Shown here piece after piece: positions 25,972-31,930 of a DNA stretch of 46,110 nucleotides. The notes beneath the pieces were generated by a model. It saw nothing but the letters and a program-made list of their open reading frames with translations, made no database searches and was not told the DNA's origin. The stretch is from a virus. Where the stretch lies: positions 1 through 46,110 of the IMG/VR virus record IMGVR_UViG_3300027743_000040, one strand, 5' to 3'. The position numbers were made by a program, and so were the translations under genes. The number at the start of each line of letters is the position of its first letter. Positions within the stretch are counted from its first letter, which is position 1.

Positions 25972-26206
25972 CGGGGTCTTCCTCTATGTGGTGCTCGAGG
26001 CGGGTTTTGAGTAGCAGGAACTGGCGGCGGGAACGGGGGTCGGAGTAGATGTGGCAGCGCAACGAGGGATCGGCGCGCATCGTGTTGTAGAGGATGCGCT
26101 TGAAGCCATCTGGGTCGTTGGTGCTGACTTTTAGCCCAACGTCCTGCTGGTGCACAGCACACAACAGCCCGTGCGGGTCGAAATGGGGACTAGCCACCTT
26201 TGGCAT
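25952..26206 (-). CDS. Unknown small early protein
   Basis: An 84-residue protein starting MPKVASPHFDPHGLL behind GAGGAGG. The middle (FKRILYNTMRADPSLRCHIY) and the basic segment after it (SRRQFLLLKTRLEHH) suggest a compact alpha/beta protein. It overlaps both neighbours by fewer than 21 bases. Confidence 0.65.
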   Translation of the reverse strand: MPKVASPHFDPHGLLCAVHQQDVGLKVSTNDPDGFKRILYNTMRADPSLRCHIYSDPRSRRQFLLLKTRLEHHIEEDPDASPIS

Positions 26207-26396
26207 TGAGTTCCTCCTCCTTAGCGTCCACCTCGGCCTCGAGGAAGGGCATGGTGCGGGCGCTGACGCGGAGGCCATTATCCACCCAGCCATCTTCTTC
26301 GCCTTCCCAGCTGGCGTCGTAGTCAGGGTGCGTGGCCCAATACTGGCCATACTCCCAAGTGACCTCCCAGCCGCGGTAGGTGTCAGGGCTGCTCAT
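26190..26396 (-). CDS. Unknown small early protein
   Basis: A 68-residue acidic protein rich in Trp (YRGWEVTWEYGQYWATHPDY). Start is the ATG at 26396, which overlaps the previous stop as ATGA and has GGGAG upstream; a GTG at 26411 is a weaker option. No family recognised. Confidence 0.65.
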   Translation of the reverse strand: MSSPDTYRGWEVTWEYGQYWATHPDYDASWEGEEDGWVDNGLRVSARTMPFLEAEVDAKEEELNAKGG

Positions 26397-26539
26397 TGCT
26401 GGGTCTCCCACGGCGGGTTGCTCTCGCCGGTCGGGTGAGGGTTGGTCATCGGCTTAGTCGGCTCGGTCGTGCCGCAGAACTCGGTGCGCGGCAGGTCCGG
26501 GTTGCGGATACGGTAGCCGCTCATGTCGCGGAGGCTCAC
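26393..26539 (-). CDS. 48-residue unknown protein
   Basis: Pro/Thr-rich (IRNPDLPRTEFCGTTEPTKP). GTG at 26539 lies in a GTGA overlap with the upstream gene and six bases after GGAGG; the ATG at 26524 is an alternative start. Its TGA overlaps the next ATG. The tight chain of overlaps on both sides is the main support. Confidence 0.55.
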   Translation of the reverse strand: MSLRDMSGYRIRNPDLPRTEFCGTTEPTKPMTNPHPTGESNPPWETQQ

Positions 26540-26706
26540 TGCTGACCTCCTTCGGTTTTGAGCATATTGTGGCCCATGGAAATGTAGACCTGGAAGGCGA
26601 CAGCCACATCGAGCACGGCCATCGGCTCAAACCTGCCCTGACAATGCACGTTGGCAGCGTTCAGAGCGGCGAGCCTGATGTATTGCTCGGCGGAAAGATC
26701 TGGCAT
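26536..26706 (-). CDS. 56-residue unknown protein
   Basis: Begins MPDLSAEQYIRLAALNAANV and is helical with a hydrophobic middle (MAVLDVAVAFQVYISMG) that is amphipathic, not a membrane segment. It precedes the 48-residue gene with a GTGA overlap and follows a terminator-like hairpin at 26736-26766. Confidence 0.55.
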   Translation of the reverse strand: MPDLSAEQYIRLAALNAANVHCQGRFEPMAVLDVAVAFQVYISMGHNMLKTEGGQQ

Positions 26707-26735
26707 GAGGTAGACCCTAGGGAATGAGTAAACGA

Positions 26736-26766
26736 CTGGGGGGAGGGGTTCCCTTCCTCCCCCCAG
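26736..26766 (-). terminator. GC-rich terminator-like hairpin
   Basis: CTGGGGGGAGG (26736-26746) pairs perfectly with 26756-26766 (11 pairs, 9-base loop). On the minus strand TCGTTTA follows, so the U-tract is short. It lies downstream of the gene at 26808-27401. Confidence 0.65.
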
Positions 26767-26807
26767 CCGACAGCAGGGCGGCGTCGCAAGACACCCTGCC
26801 GAGTTGG

Positions 26808-27401
26808 TTAGGCGGCGGCGGGCTCCTCGACCTCGGTGCCACCGTTCGCGGCGGGAGCCGCCGGCACGAGGTTGACCTGGAGGTTGAGACCGTCGCTGGC
26901 CTTCTTCGCCAGATCCTGAGCCTTGACGATCTTGGCGCCCTCCTTCATGAGGAACTCCTTGTTCGCCTCGAAGATCTGGTCGGTGATGGCGCTCAGATCC
27001 ACGTCCTTGGCCTTCATGCCGTGCTCCTTGACCAGCTCGATCGCCTTCATCTTGGCGATCTTGCGGGCCTCGCGCTCGGTCGGGTCAGTGACTCGGGCCT
27101 CGCCCGAACCGGAGCCGCGGACGCCCGGCTCGTAGGTGAGCATATATTCGTCGACGAGCTTCTGGGCTTCGTCGGGCGAATAGGGCTCGGAGTGCGCGTC
27201 CTCGCCGTCGCCGACGACCTTGCCGTCTGCGAGCTTCTTGCGCAGGTTGTTGCTGATGTTCTCGGCCAGGACCTGGTTCATCTGCTTGGCCTCACCGTCC
27301 GTGAGGGGGTGGCCTTCGGCGTAGGGAGCCGGGACGCTGACGGAGATCTCGGCGATGGTGCGAGTGATCCGCGACGTTTCGGGAGTGATATTCAAGGGCA
27401 T
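26808..27401 (-). CDS. Unknown early protein with its own promoter and terminator
   Basis: A 197-residue protein starting MPLNITPETSRITRT. GGAG lies eight bases upstream, and the likely promoter falls between 27402 and 27491, which excludes the longer upstream start. The protein is helical and Lys/Glu/Ala-rich (EREARKIAKMKAIELVKEHG; MKEGAKIVKAQDLAKKA), with an acidic Ala-rich tail. A private promoter and a hairpin on each end suggest high early expression, for example a DNA-associated or host-takeover protein; no family is recognised. Confidence 0.75.
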   Translation of the reverse strand: MPLNITPETSRITRTIAEISVSVPAPYAEGHPLTDGEAKQMNQVLAENISNNLRKKLADGKVVGDGEDAHSEPYSPDEAQKLVDEYMLTYEPGVRGSGSGEARVTDPTEREARKIAKMKAIELVKEHGMKAKDVDLSAITDQIFEANKEFLMKEGAKIVKAQDLAKKASDGLNLQVNLVPAAPAANGGTEVEEPAAA

Positions 27402-27462
27402 TACGTTTCTCCGACTTGTGGCCTGTTGGCCGGTTAAGGGGCCGGTGTCATCCGGTCCCCGC

Positions 27463-27491
27463 AATATGGGCGCGATGCAATACAAGGTCAA
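27463..27491 (-). promoter_or_regulatory. Possible sigma70 promoter
   Basis: Minus strand TTGACC (27486-27491), 17-base spacer and CATATT (27463-27468). The -10 is a modest match; a shift of one or two bases gives ATATTG or TATTGC. The position between two genes supports it. Confidence 0.4.
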
Positions 27492-27886
27492 GCGTTTTCT
27501 TCATTCTCCTTGTTGTCTATGTCGATTTCCGAAGGTTCAGACGGTGCCTTGCGGATAGCTGGTGCACCGATATACCGGATCTCAGTAGGGAGTTTGAGTA
27601 GCGCAGCAACACTGATCTCAGCTGACATTCCGGGGGAGAGCCCAAGATCGGCGTAGACAACAAGTGCCTCAGCACGCGCCAACCAAGCAGTTCCCATCGC
27701 GATTGCCAATTCGCGGCTGTCGGGCAGATTGTCGTCCAGAAAACGTGGGTAGAGGAGGTGCGGGATGAATGGCGCCTCGCCCTGTAGGATCGAATGTTCG
27801 GCTGCTCGTTTGGCATAGTTGATGTGCCTGCGTAAGGTTTGGGCATCAGGTGCGCTGAAGGGCGATGCGAGGAAAACGGGCTTCAT
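27488..27886 (-). CDS. Nucleoside 2-deoxyribosyltransferase-like protein (DUF7768/DUF4406 type)
   Basis: A 132-residue protein. VFLASPFSAPD at the N-terminus, GEAPFIPHLLYPRFLDDN in the middle, then AMGTAWLARAEALVVYADLG and SPGMSAEISVA give the conserved order of DUF7768/DUF4406, a Rossmann-like family related to deoxyribosyltransferases. It may remodel nucleotides in infected cells. Start at 27886 follows GGAGG. The last codons overlap a possible promoter -35 box. Confidence 0.75.
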   Translation of the reverse strand: MKPVFLASPFSAPDAQTLRRHINYAKRAAEHSILQGEAPFIPHLLYPRFLDDNLPDSRELAIAMGTAWLARAEALVVYADLGLSPGMSAEISVAALLKLPTEIRYIGAPAIRKAPSEPSEIDIDNKENEENA

Positions 27887-27887
27887 G

Positions 27888-28235
27888 TTAGCCTCCGAGA
27901 TTGAGCCCGGCGAGGGCTGCGAGAAGTTTGGCAGTATTCGCAGATTTATCCGCTGATACCGGGGCCATTGGGCGAGGGACGACCAGTGCACGGGGGGTAG
28001 GTCCTCCGAAGCGCTGGATGACTGCGGCGGTTTTAAGGCGGGCATCAGCTTCGCACTCCCCGATGATGGAGAACAGGGTGGCGCGGTCCAGTCCGCTGAG
28101 GCCAAGGTTCACGGCGGCTGCGGTGATGGGCACCCAGTAGCGGTTGTTGGGCTGGTCGATTTGGTGCAGGGCGCGAGGGTTTAATAAGGCCTCGGCCGCG
28201 TAGATGAGTTCGTAAGAGGTAGGGATTGATGTCAT
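27888..28235 (-). CDS. Unknown early protein
   Basis: A 115-residue helical protein (YELIYAAEALLNPRALHQID; GLDRATLFSIIGECEADARL) ending in a Gly/Ala/Leu-rich tail. GAGG precedes the start. It lies one base from the next gene. No family recognised. Confidence 0.65.
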   Translation of the reverse strand: MTSIPTSYELIYAAEALLNPRALHQIDQPNNRYWVPITAAAVNLGLSGLDRATLFSIIGECEADARLKTAAVIQRFGGPTPRALVVPRPMAPVSADKSANTAKLLAALAGLNLGG

Positions 28236-28254
28236 GGGAACCTCGGCGAGAGGA

Positions 28255-28284
28255 TGACGGCGGAGGTGTTAGCCCCCGCCGTCA
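28255..28284 (-). terminator. Terminator-like hairpin after the PEP-CTERM gene
   Basis: TGACGGCGG (28255-28263) pairs with 28276-28284 (9 pairs, 12-base loop). It directly follows the PEP-CTERM stop codon on the minus strand; the U-tract is weak. Confidence 0.55.
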
Positions 28285-28292
28285 GTATTGAG

Positions 28293-28988
28293 TTAGGCTA
28301 CCCGCAACCTGCGGTTGCCGTCACCGACGGACCTGCGGCGCAGACCCATGCCCAGAAGGCCGAAGCCGAGCAAGAGGCTCAGCCACGTGCCGGGCTCGGG
28401 CACCGTGCCGAACGGGGTGGGAGTCCCGCCGTCCGGTCCCCTGACATCACCCAACCGGAGCTGGCGAAGATCCTGCCAGCCGCTCGTGACCGGGTTCGCG
28501 ATGAACTCGATCGAGATGAACCGCTCGCCGGCTGTGCCGAAGATGCCCTGGAAGTTCTGCCCGTTGGCAGCGATGTCGACTGCAGTGCTAGCGGTTCCGC
28601 CCCCTGCCAAGAGATAGGTCAAGATGACCTGCGTGGCTTCGTTGAGCGCGTTGCCGCCGATCGGGAACAGGTTCCATGTGGCCGCACCGAAGGTGTTGCC
28701 GTTGGCAAGGCTGAACTTCAAGCTGTTCAGCAACCCGTCCTCGGCCGAGACGTCGGCCTGGCCCCCGGCATCGCCGGAGAGGTTGTCGCCGGTCGGGCTG
28801 GTGAACAACACGCCTGCGTGGGTGTTGTTGGTGAGGCCGATGATGACCGGACCGATCTCCTTGACGATGAGGACGTTCTCCTCCGTCGTTGCGCAGCCGG
28901 GGGTCTCGCAGATCTCGACCGCGGCGAAGGCGGGGGAGGCAAAGATGGTGCACGCAAGTGCTGCCCCCAATAGTGCTTTTCTCAGCAT
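28293..28988 (-). CDS. PEP-CTERM sorted exported protein
   Basis: A 231-residue secreted protein. Residues 1-22 are a signal peptide (MLRKALLGAALACTIFASPA, with Ala-x-Ala cleavage near 20-22). The mature part is beta-rich (VIIGLTNNTHAGVLF, FISIEFIANPVTSGW). Residues 196-219 are a PEP-CTERM signal: VPEPGTW, a hydrophobic stretch (LSLLLGFGLLGMGL), then RRR. In bacteria this tail is cut by an exosortase and the protein is placed in the outer envelope or exopolysaccharide matrix. Twelve residues after RRR are slightly longer than usual. I see no exosortase in the phage, so the host enzyme would be needed. Confidence 0.85.
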   Translation of the reverse strand: MLRKALLGAALACTIFASPAFAAVEICETPGCATTEENVLIVKEIGPVIIGLTNNTHAGVLFTSPTGDNLSGDAGGQADVSAEDGLLNSLKFSLANGNTFGAATWNLFPIGGNALNEATQVILTYLLAGGGTASTAVDIAANGQNFQGIFGTAGERFISIEFIANPVTSGWQDLRQLRLGDVRGPDGGTPTPFGTVPEPGTWLSLLLGFGLLGMGLRRRSVGDGNRRLRVA

Positions 28989-29059
28989 GGTGTATTTCCC
29001 TTTGCAAAGGAGTTAGTAGGCGTGACGAGGCGTAGTGTTAGCGTTCCATACGGGGCCTC

Positions 29060-29503
29060 CTATTGTTTGTTGATCAGGTCGTCAATGAAGCGAGCAATGT
29101 CCTGCTTATTGACCTTCAGGTCTTCGGGCGTGATGACCGGGGTTGGCTGGGAGAATTGCTCGAGGTGATGGATCTCTGCTGTGTCGGGGACTCGGAGGGT
29201 GGGTAGATCCATGCCCTCGGGGAGTCGGTTGTAGATGCAGAGGAAGCGGCCGAGGGGCGGCTGGTTAGGCTCGCAATGGGTGAAGGTCCACTGGCCGAAG
29301 TTGACGAGGTGATATTCGGGAGGGATCGTGAAGATCGCTCCGGAGTCTTTTCGGCGGCGCAGGCGAAGAAGGCGCATCTTGAGGCTTTTGGCGGCGACCT
29401 CAGTGATGTTCTCGACATAGATATAGCCAGCATGGACTGTTTTACCTAGGATGTCGAGGAGGAACGGCTGTGGCCAGTCGTAGTGAGGTTCGTGGGCGGG
29501 CAT
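29060..29503 (-). CDS. Unknown early protein
   Basis: A 147-residue protein with a basic stretch (AAKSLKMRLLRLRRRKDSG) inside a beta-rich fold (AIFTIPPEYHLVNFGQWTFT; PPLGRFLCIYNRLP). It lies just upstream of the PEP-CTERM gene; the 71-base gap between them has the palindrome CCTTTGCAAAGG. No family recognised. Confidence 0.65.
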   Translation of the reverse strand: MPAHEPHYDWPQPFLLDILGKTVHAGYIYVENITEVAAKSLKMRLLRLRRRKDSGAIFTIPPEYHLVNFGQWTFTHCEPNQPPLGRFLCIYNRLPEGMDLPTLRVPDTAEIHHLEQFSQPTPVITPEDLKVNKQDIARFIDDLINKQ

Positions 29504-29525
29504 GAAAAACTCCGGCGAGAGTTAA

Positions 29526-29542
29526 GATCCGCGAAGCGGATC
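29526..29542 (-). terminator. Short hairpin at a gene end
   Basis: GATCCGC (29526-29532) and GCGGATC (29536-29542) pair around three bases. It covers the stop codon region of the gene at 29541-30044; the U-tract is only TT. Confidence 0.45.
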
Positions 29543-30044
29543 AGCTGGCGTGGTCGTTGGGGACCGGGAGGTCCTCGTCGTCGATCCCGGCTGCGCGAGT
29601 GCGCTTGGAGCCGTGATCCTCGAAGGCCTCGCGGGTCTCGTCGATGGCCTTCTGGCGGGACTCCTCGGTCGCAGTGATGCCCTCGTAGATGGCAGCCATT
29701 GCCACAGGAGGATCGACGGGCGGCGTGTAACCTGTGCCGATCGGGGCGCCGACAGCCTGCTGGTTGCGGGTGTTGATCTGGGACAGGCCGGGCTCGACCT
29801 TGGCATCCGCAGGGTATTCGTCCGCATAGGGCTCGACCTGCACCGCGCCGGATCCGTCACGAGCGATCATGACGTCCACGCCCTCGACCTGATTGGTCTT
29901 GGGAGCGTAGGGAGCGATGGGATCGGTGAGGCCGCCGGCCTCGCGTTCGTTCTTGCGCTCGACAGCGGCCTTGTCCTCGGCGCGCTGCGCAGCCTGTTCA
30001 CTGGCGGCGGGCTTGGGAGCGGGATTGGGCTTTTCATCAGCCAT
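29541..30044 (-). CDS. Unknown polar early protein under a strong promoter
   Basis: A 167-residue, highly charged, Pro/Ala-rich protein without hydrophobic core runs (EQAAQRAEDKAAVERKNERE; ATEESRQKAIDETREAFEDH). It looks largely disordered or coiled. It sits 42 bases below a good sigma70 promoter and the composite repeat, so it is probably abundant early in infection. No function assigned. Confidence 0.7.
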   Translation of the reverse strand: MADEKPNPAPKPAASEQAAQRAEDKAAVERKNEREAGGLTDPIAPYAPKTNQVEGVDVMIARDGSGAVQVEPYADEYPADAKVEPGLSQINTRNQQAVGAPIGTGYTPPVDPPVAMAAIYEGITATEESRQKAIDETREAFEDHGSKRTRAAGIDDEDLPVPNDHAS

Positions 30045-30085
30045 GAGATTTCTCCAGTTGGGGCGTCCGGATGTGGCGCTGGATG

Positions 30086-30114
30086 ATAGTAGACGAGGTT
30101 GGCGAGAGTGTCAA
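30086..30114 (-). promoter_or_regulatory. Strong sigma70 promoter
   Basis: Minus strand TTGACA (30109-30114), 17-base spacer, TACTAT (30086-30091). Transcription would start near 30079 and serve the gene at 29541-30044 and those below. The composite repeat begins 13 bases upstream of the -35 box, the position of an activator or repressor site. Confidence 0.8.
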
Positions 30115-30126
30115 GGATTGGGTGGG

Positions 30127-30182
30127 CGAATGTGTTACATTGGACTGTGTGGAATGTAACACATTCGGATGTATCACAACCT
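30127..30182. repeat. Composite GTA-N2-AC element, copy 2
   Basis: Perfect 15-base inverted repeat (30127-30141 and 30153-30167) around an 11-base spacer, then three bases and GTATCACAACCT (30171-30182). Compared with copy 1, the outer two bases of both arms changed together (GC to CG), so pairing was kept. Heptamers are centred at 30135, 30159 and 30174, the same 24/15 spacing. It lies between a terminator and a strong promoter. Confidence 0.9.
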
Positions 30183-30185
30183 GAA

Positions 30186-30222
30186 AAGCTGGGGGAGAGC
30201 GGGTTCGCGGTGCTCTCCCCCA
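30186..30222 (-). terminator. Rho-independent terminator
   Basis: TGGGGGAGAGC (30190-30200) pairs with 30212-30222 (11 pairs, 11-base loop). On the minus strand AGCTTTT follows directly, a usable U-tract. It ends transcription from the gene at 30272-30823. Confidence 0.8.
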
Positions 30223-30271
30223 TAGGTTAGGCGTGCTGAGCGGGTCTAGGACTCAGCACATCGGGACAGGG

Positions 30272-30823
30272 TTACTTCTTGGGCTGCGGCGTATCGGGCA
30301 GCTCCTGACCCGGCCGCGGCTTGCCGCCGGGGACAGTGTTGTCGATCTCCGGCTGCTCGCCCGGCAGGCCCTGATCGGGGCGCCCGGTGACTTCCTGCCC
30401 GTAGTCGGGATCGACCGGCCGCTCGGCACCCGGCAGGGTATTGTCGATCTCGCCGGACTGGCCGGGAAGGGACTGGTCAGGCGTGTCGGGGGTATCGGGC
30501 AGCGTGTTGTCGATCGTCGCCGGCGGCTCCGGGAGTTCCTGATCGGGAGTGTCCGGATCGGTGGGCAGCTCCTGATCGGGCAGTTCCTCGGCCTCGCCGT
30601 TGTCGATCGCGTCGAGCAGCTTCTGGCGCAGCTCTTCCTTCTCTTCGTCGGTGAGTTCGAAGTCCTCGCCTTCCTCGTCGGTGCACTCGGTGATGTTGAC
30701 CGAGTTGTCGACATTGGTGGTCTCGCTGAGATCGTTGACCTCGAACGTGATGTCCACATCGTAGATGTAGTCCTCCCCGTCCTCGTTGCGCTCGACCGGC
30801 AGAGTGGCCTTGTAACGCGTCAT
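30272..30823 (-). CDS. Very acidic protein with Pro/Asp/Glu-rich repeats
   Basis: A 183-residue protein starting MTRYKATLPVERNEDGEDY behind AAGGAAAA. Residues 1-85 form a possible globular part; from about 85 the sequence repeats imperfect units such as PDQELP and IDNTLP (DTPDQSLPGQSGEIDNTLPG). The net charge is strongly negative, and charge and length recall DNA-mimic anti-defence proteins, but the repeats look disordered and the role is unknown. Followed by a good terminator. It is ATGA-coupled to the RMF-like gene. Confidence 0.7.
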   Translation of the reverse strand: MTRYKATLPVERNEDGEDYIYDVDITFEVNDLSETTNVDNSVNITECTDEEGEDFELTDEEKEELRQKLLDAIDNGEAEELPDQELPTDPDTPDQELPEPPATIDNTLPDTPDTPDQSLPGQSGEIDNTLPGAERPVDPDYGQEVTGRPDQGLPGEQPEIDNTVPGGKPRPGQELPDTPQPKK

Positions 30824-31014
30824 GAGTGTTTTTCCTTCACTAGAGCCCGGCAAGATTTCTCCCAGCTGACACGGGCTTTATGCCAGCCGAAAGCCCACGC
30901 TCGCCTGTCGGCCCCTCGTGGGTAGGGATTTGAGGCGGAGTAAACTCCGCAATGGAAGGCATGATAGCCTTGCTGGAAAGCAGTGCTACCATAAAAGGTC
31001 GATGGGTGTGACAC
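30820..31014 (-). CDS. Ribosome modulation factor (Rmf/CrpP)-like protein
   Basis: A 64-residue protein. FQQGYHAFHCG, then SASNPYPRGADRRAWAFGWH and a closing A match the GYxA-xxG, NPYP and RxxWxxGWxxA pattern of the Rmf/CrpP fold. Bacterial Rmf dimerises 70S ribosomes; phage members are unstudied. GTG at 31014 lies three bases after the upstream stop. Its TGA overlaps the next ATG. Confidence 0.75.
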   Translation of the reverse strand: MSHPSTFYGSTAFQQGYHAFHCGVYSASNPYPRGADRRAWAFGWHKARVSWEKSCRALVKEKHS

Positions 31015-31017
31015 GGC

Positions 31018-31284
31018 TCAGTGTATGCGCCACACCATGAGATAGGGGCCCTCACGGAGAGTTCGGAACTTCCAGCCTGCCGCGTTGTCCTTGTTGATGC
31101 CATAGATCCGGGCTCGCAGCCGCTTGACCTCCTTGTCGGTTAACTCGTATTCGCCGGCAGCGGCGCGCGGGATGGCGAGGAGCTGGTCGGTAGTGGGGAG
31201 GCCGTGGTGGACGGGGCGCCGCTGTGCGGGGCGAAGAGTGTTGAGTTTGATGGGGTCAGACAATGCCCTGATCCTTTGCTTCAT
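31018..31284 (-). CDS. Unknown small early protein
   Basis: An 88-residue basic protein. LTDKEVKRLRARIYGINKDN and WKFRTLREGPYLMVWRIH form a helix followed by strands, like a small nucleic-acid-associated fold, but no family is recognised. It overlaps the upstream gene by 29 bases. Confidence 0.65.
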   Translation of the reverse strand: MKQRIRALSDPIKLNTLRPAQRRPVHHGLPTTDQLLAIPRAAAGEYELTDKEVKRLRARIYGINKDNAAGWKFRTLREGPYLMVWRIH

Positions 31285-31540
31285 ACAGGTGCCAGACGTA
31301 GGGGCCGACGACGGCCGATCCTACGTGCAGCCAGTTCTCGGTGAAGGCCTCGCCGGTGGGATAGACGGCGAACGTGCGGTGCTCGTATTCAGCGGCCGTG
31401 TCCTCCTCGAGCCAGAGGACGAGGGTGTGATCGCCACATCGCTGGGGCTGACCGGCGACAAGAACGGGCTTGGCACCGATCGGGACCTGGACGGCTGTGA
31501 ACTTGAGCGCGGGGAACTCGTAGCGGAAGATACGTCTCAT
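31256..31540 (-). CDS. DUF7352-like protein
   Basis: A 94-residue beta-rich protein. FRYEFPALKFTAVQVPIGAK, the central LVLWLEEDT, RTFAVYPTGEAF and the C-terminal VGPYVWHLYEA follow the spacing of DUF7352, a small phage family of unknown function. ATGA-coupled to the next gene. Confidence 0.65.
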   Translation of the reverse strand: MRRIFRYEFPALKFTAVQVPIGAKPVLVAGQPQRCGDHTLVLWLEEDTAAEYEHRTFAVYPTGEAFTENWLHVGSAVVGPYVWHLYEAKDQGIV

Positions 31541-31701
31541 TTGGAAGCCTCCGAGGCTAGAAGGTTGGCGAGGGCTCTGACTTCAGAGGCACCAAAGGCG
31601 TAAGGGCCCTTGCCGCGCTGAGCATAGAAGCGGTATTTGGGAGAGATTGGCTCCCAATCGGGTCCGGTGAGGTCGATGGTGATGGGGATGTGCTCAGGCA
31701 T
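31537..31701 (-). CDS. 54-residue unknown protein
   Basis: MPEHIPITIDLTGPDWEPIS begins a small protein ending in a helical Ala/Leu/Ser segment. Start at 31701 follows GGAGG; the previous gene stops at 31694, giving an 8-base overlap. No family recognised. Confidence 0.6.
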   Translation of the reverse strand: MPEHIPITIDLTGPDWEPISPKYRFYAQRGKGPYAFGASEVRALANLLASEASK

Positions 31702-31930
31702 TGGACGGCACCTCCTTACGTAAGCACTCGGGCTCGTGGCCGTAACGCTGAAAGAATGTTTCCGGGTGCTCACGCAACATCTTCTCAGCGAATTGGGCGA
31801 CGCCGTAGTGCTCGGCGACGCATTGCAGGAACTCTAGATCGGTTAGCTGTCGATGACAGCGGTTGGCTAGAGCAAGGGCGGTGGTTCGGAGGGAATTGAC
31901 TCCGGCGTAGAAGTCGGACTCACGCAGCAT
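31694..31930 (-). CDS. Unknown small helical protein
   Basis: A 78-residue protein (LRTTALALANRCHRQLTDLE; FLQCVAEHYGVAQFAEKML) that looks all-helical. It begins 11 bases inside the end of the helicase gene, behind GAGG. No family recognised. Confidence 0.65.
   Translation of the reverse strand: MLRESDFYAGVNSLRTTALALANRCHRQLTDLEFLQCVAEHYGVAQFAEKMLREHPETFFQRYGHEPECLRKEVPSNA

Noticed and set aside
30127-30182. Composite element copies as CRISPR repeats or transposon ends
   Set aside because: Copies are thousands of bases apart with no spacers, no transposase between them and no target duplications.
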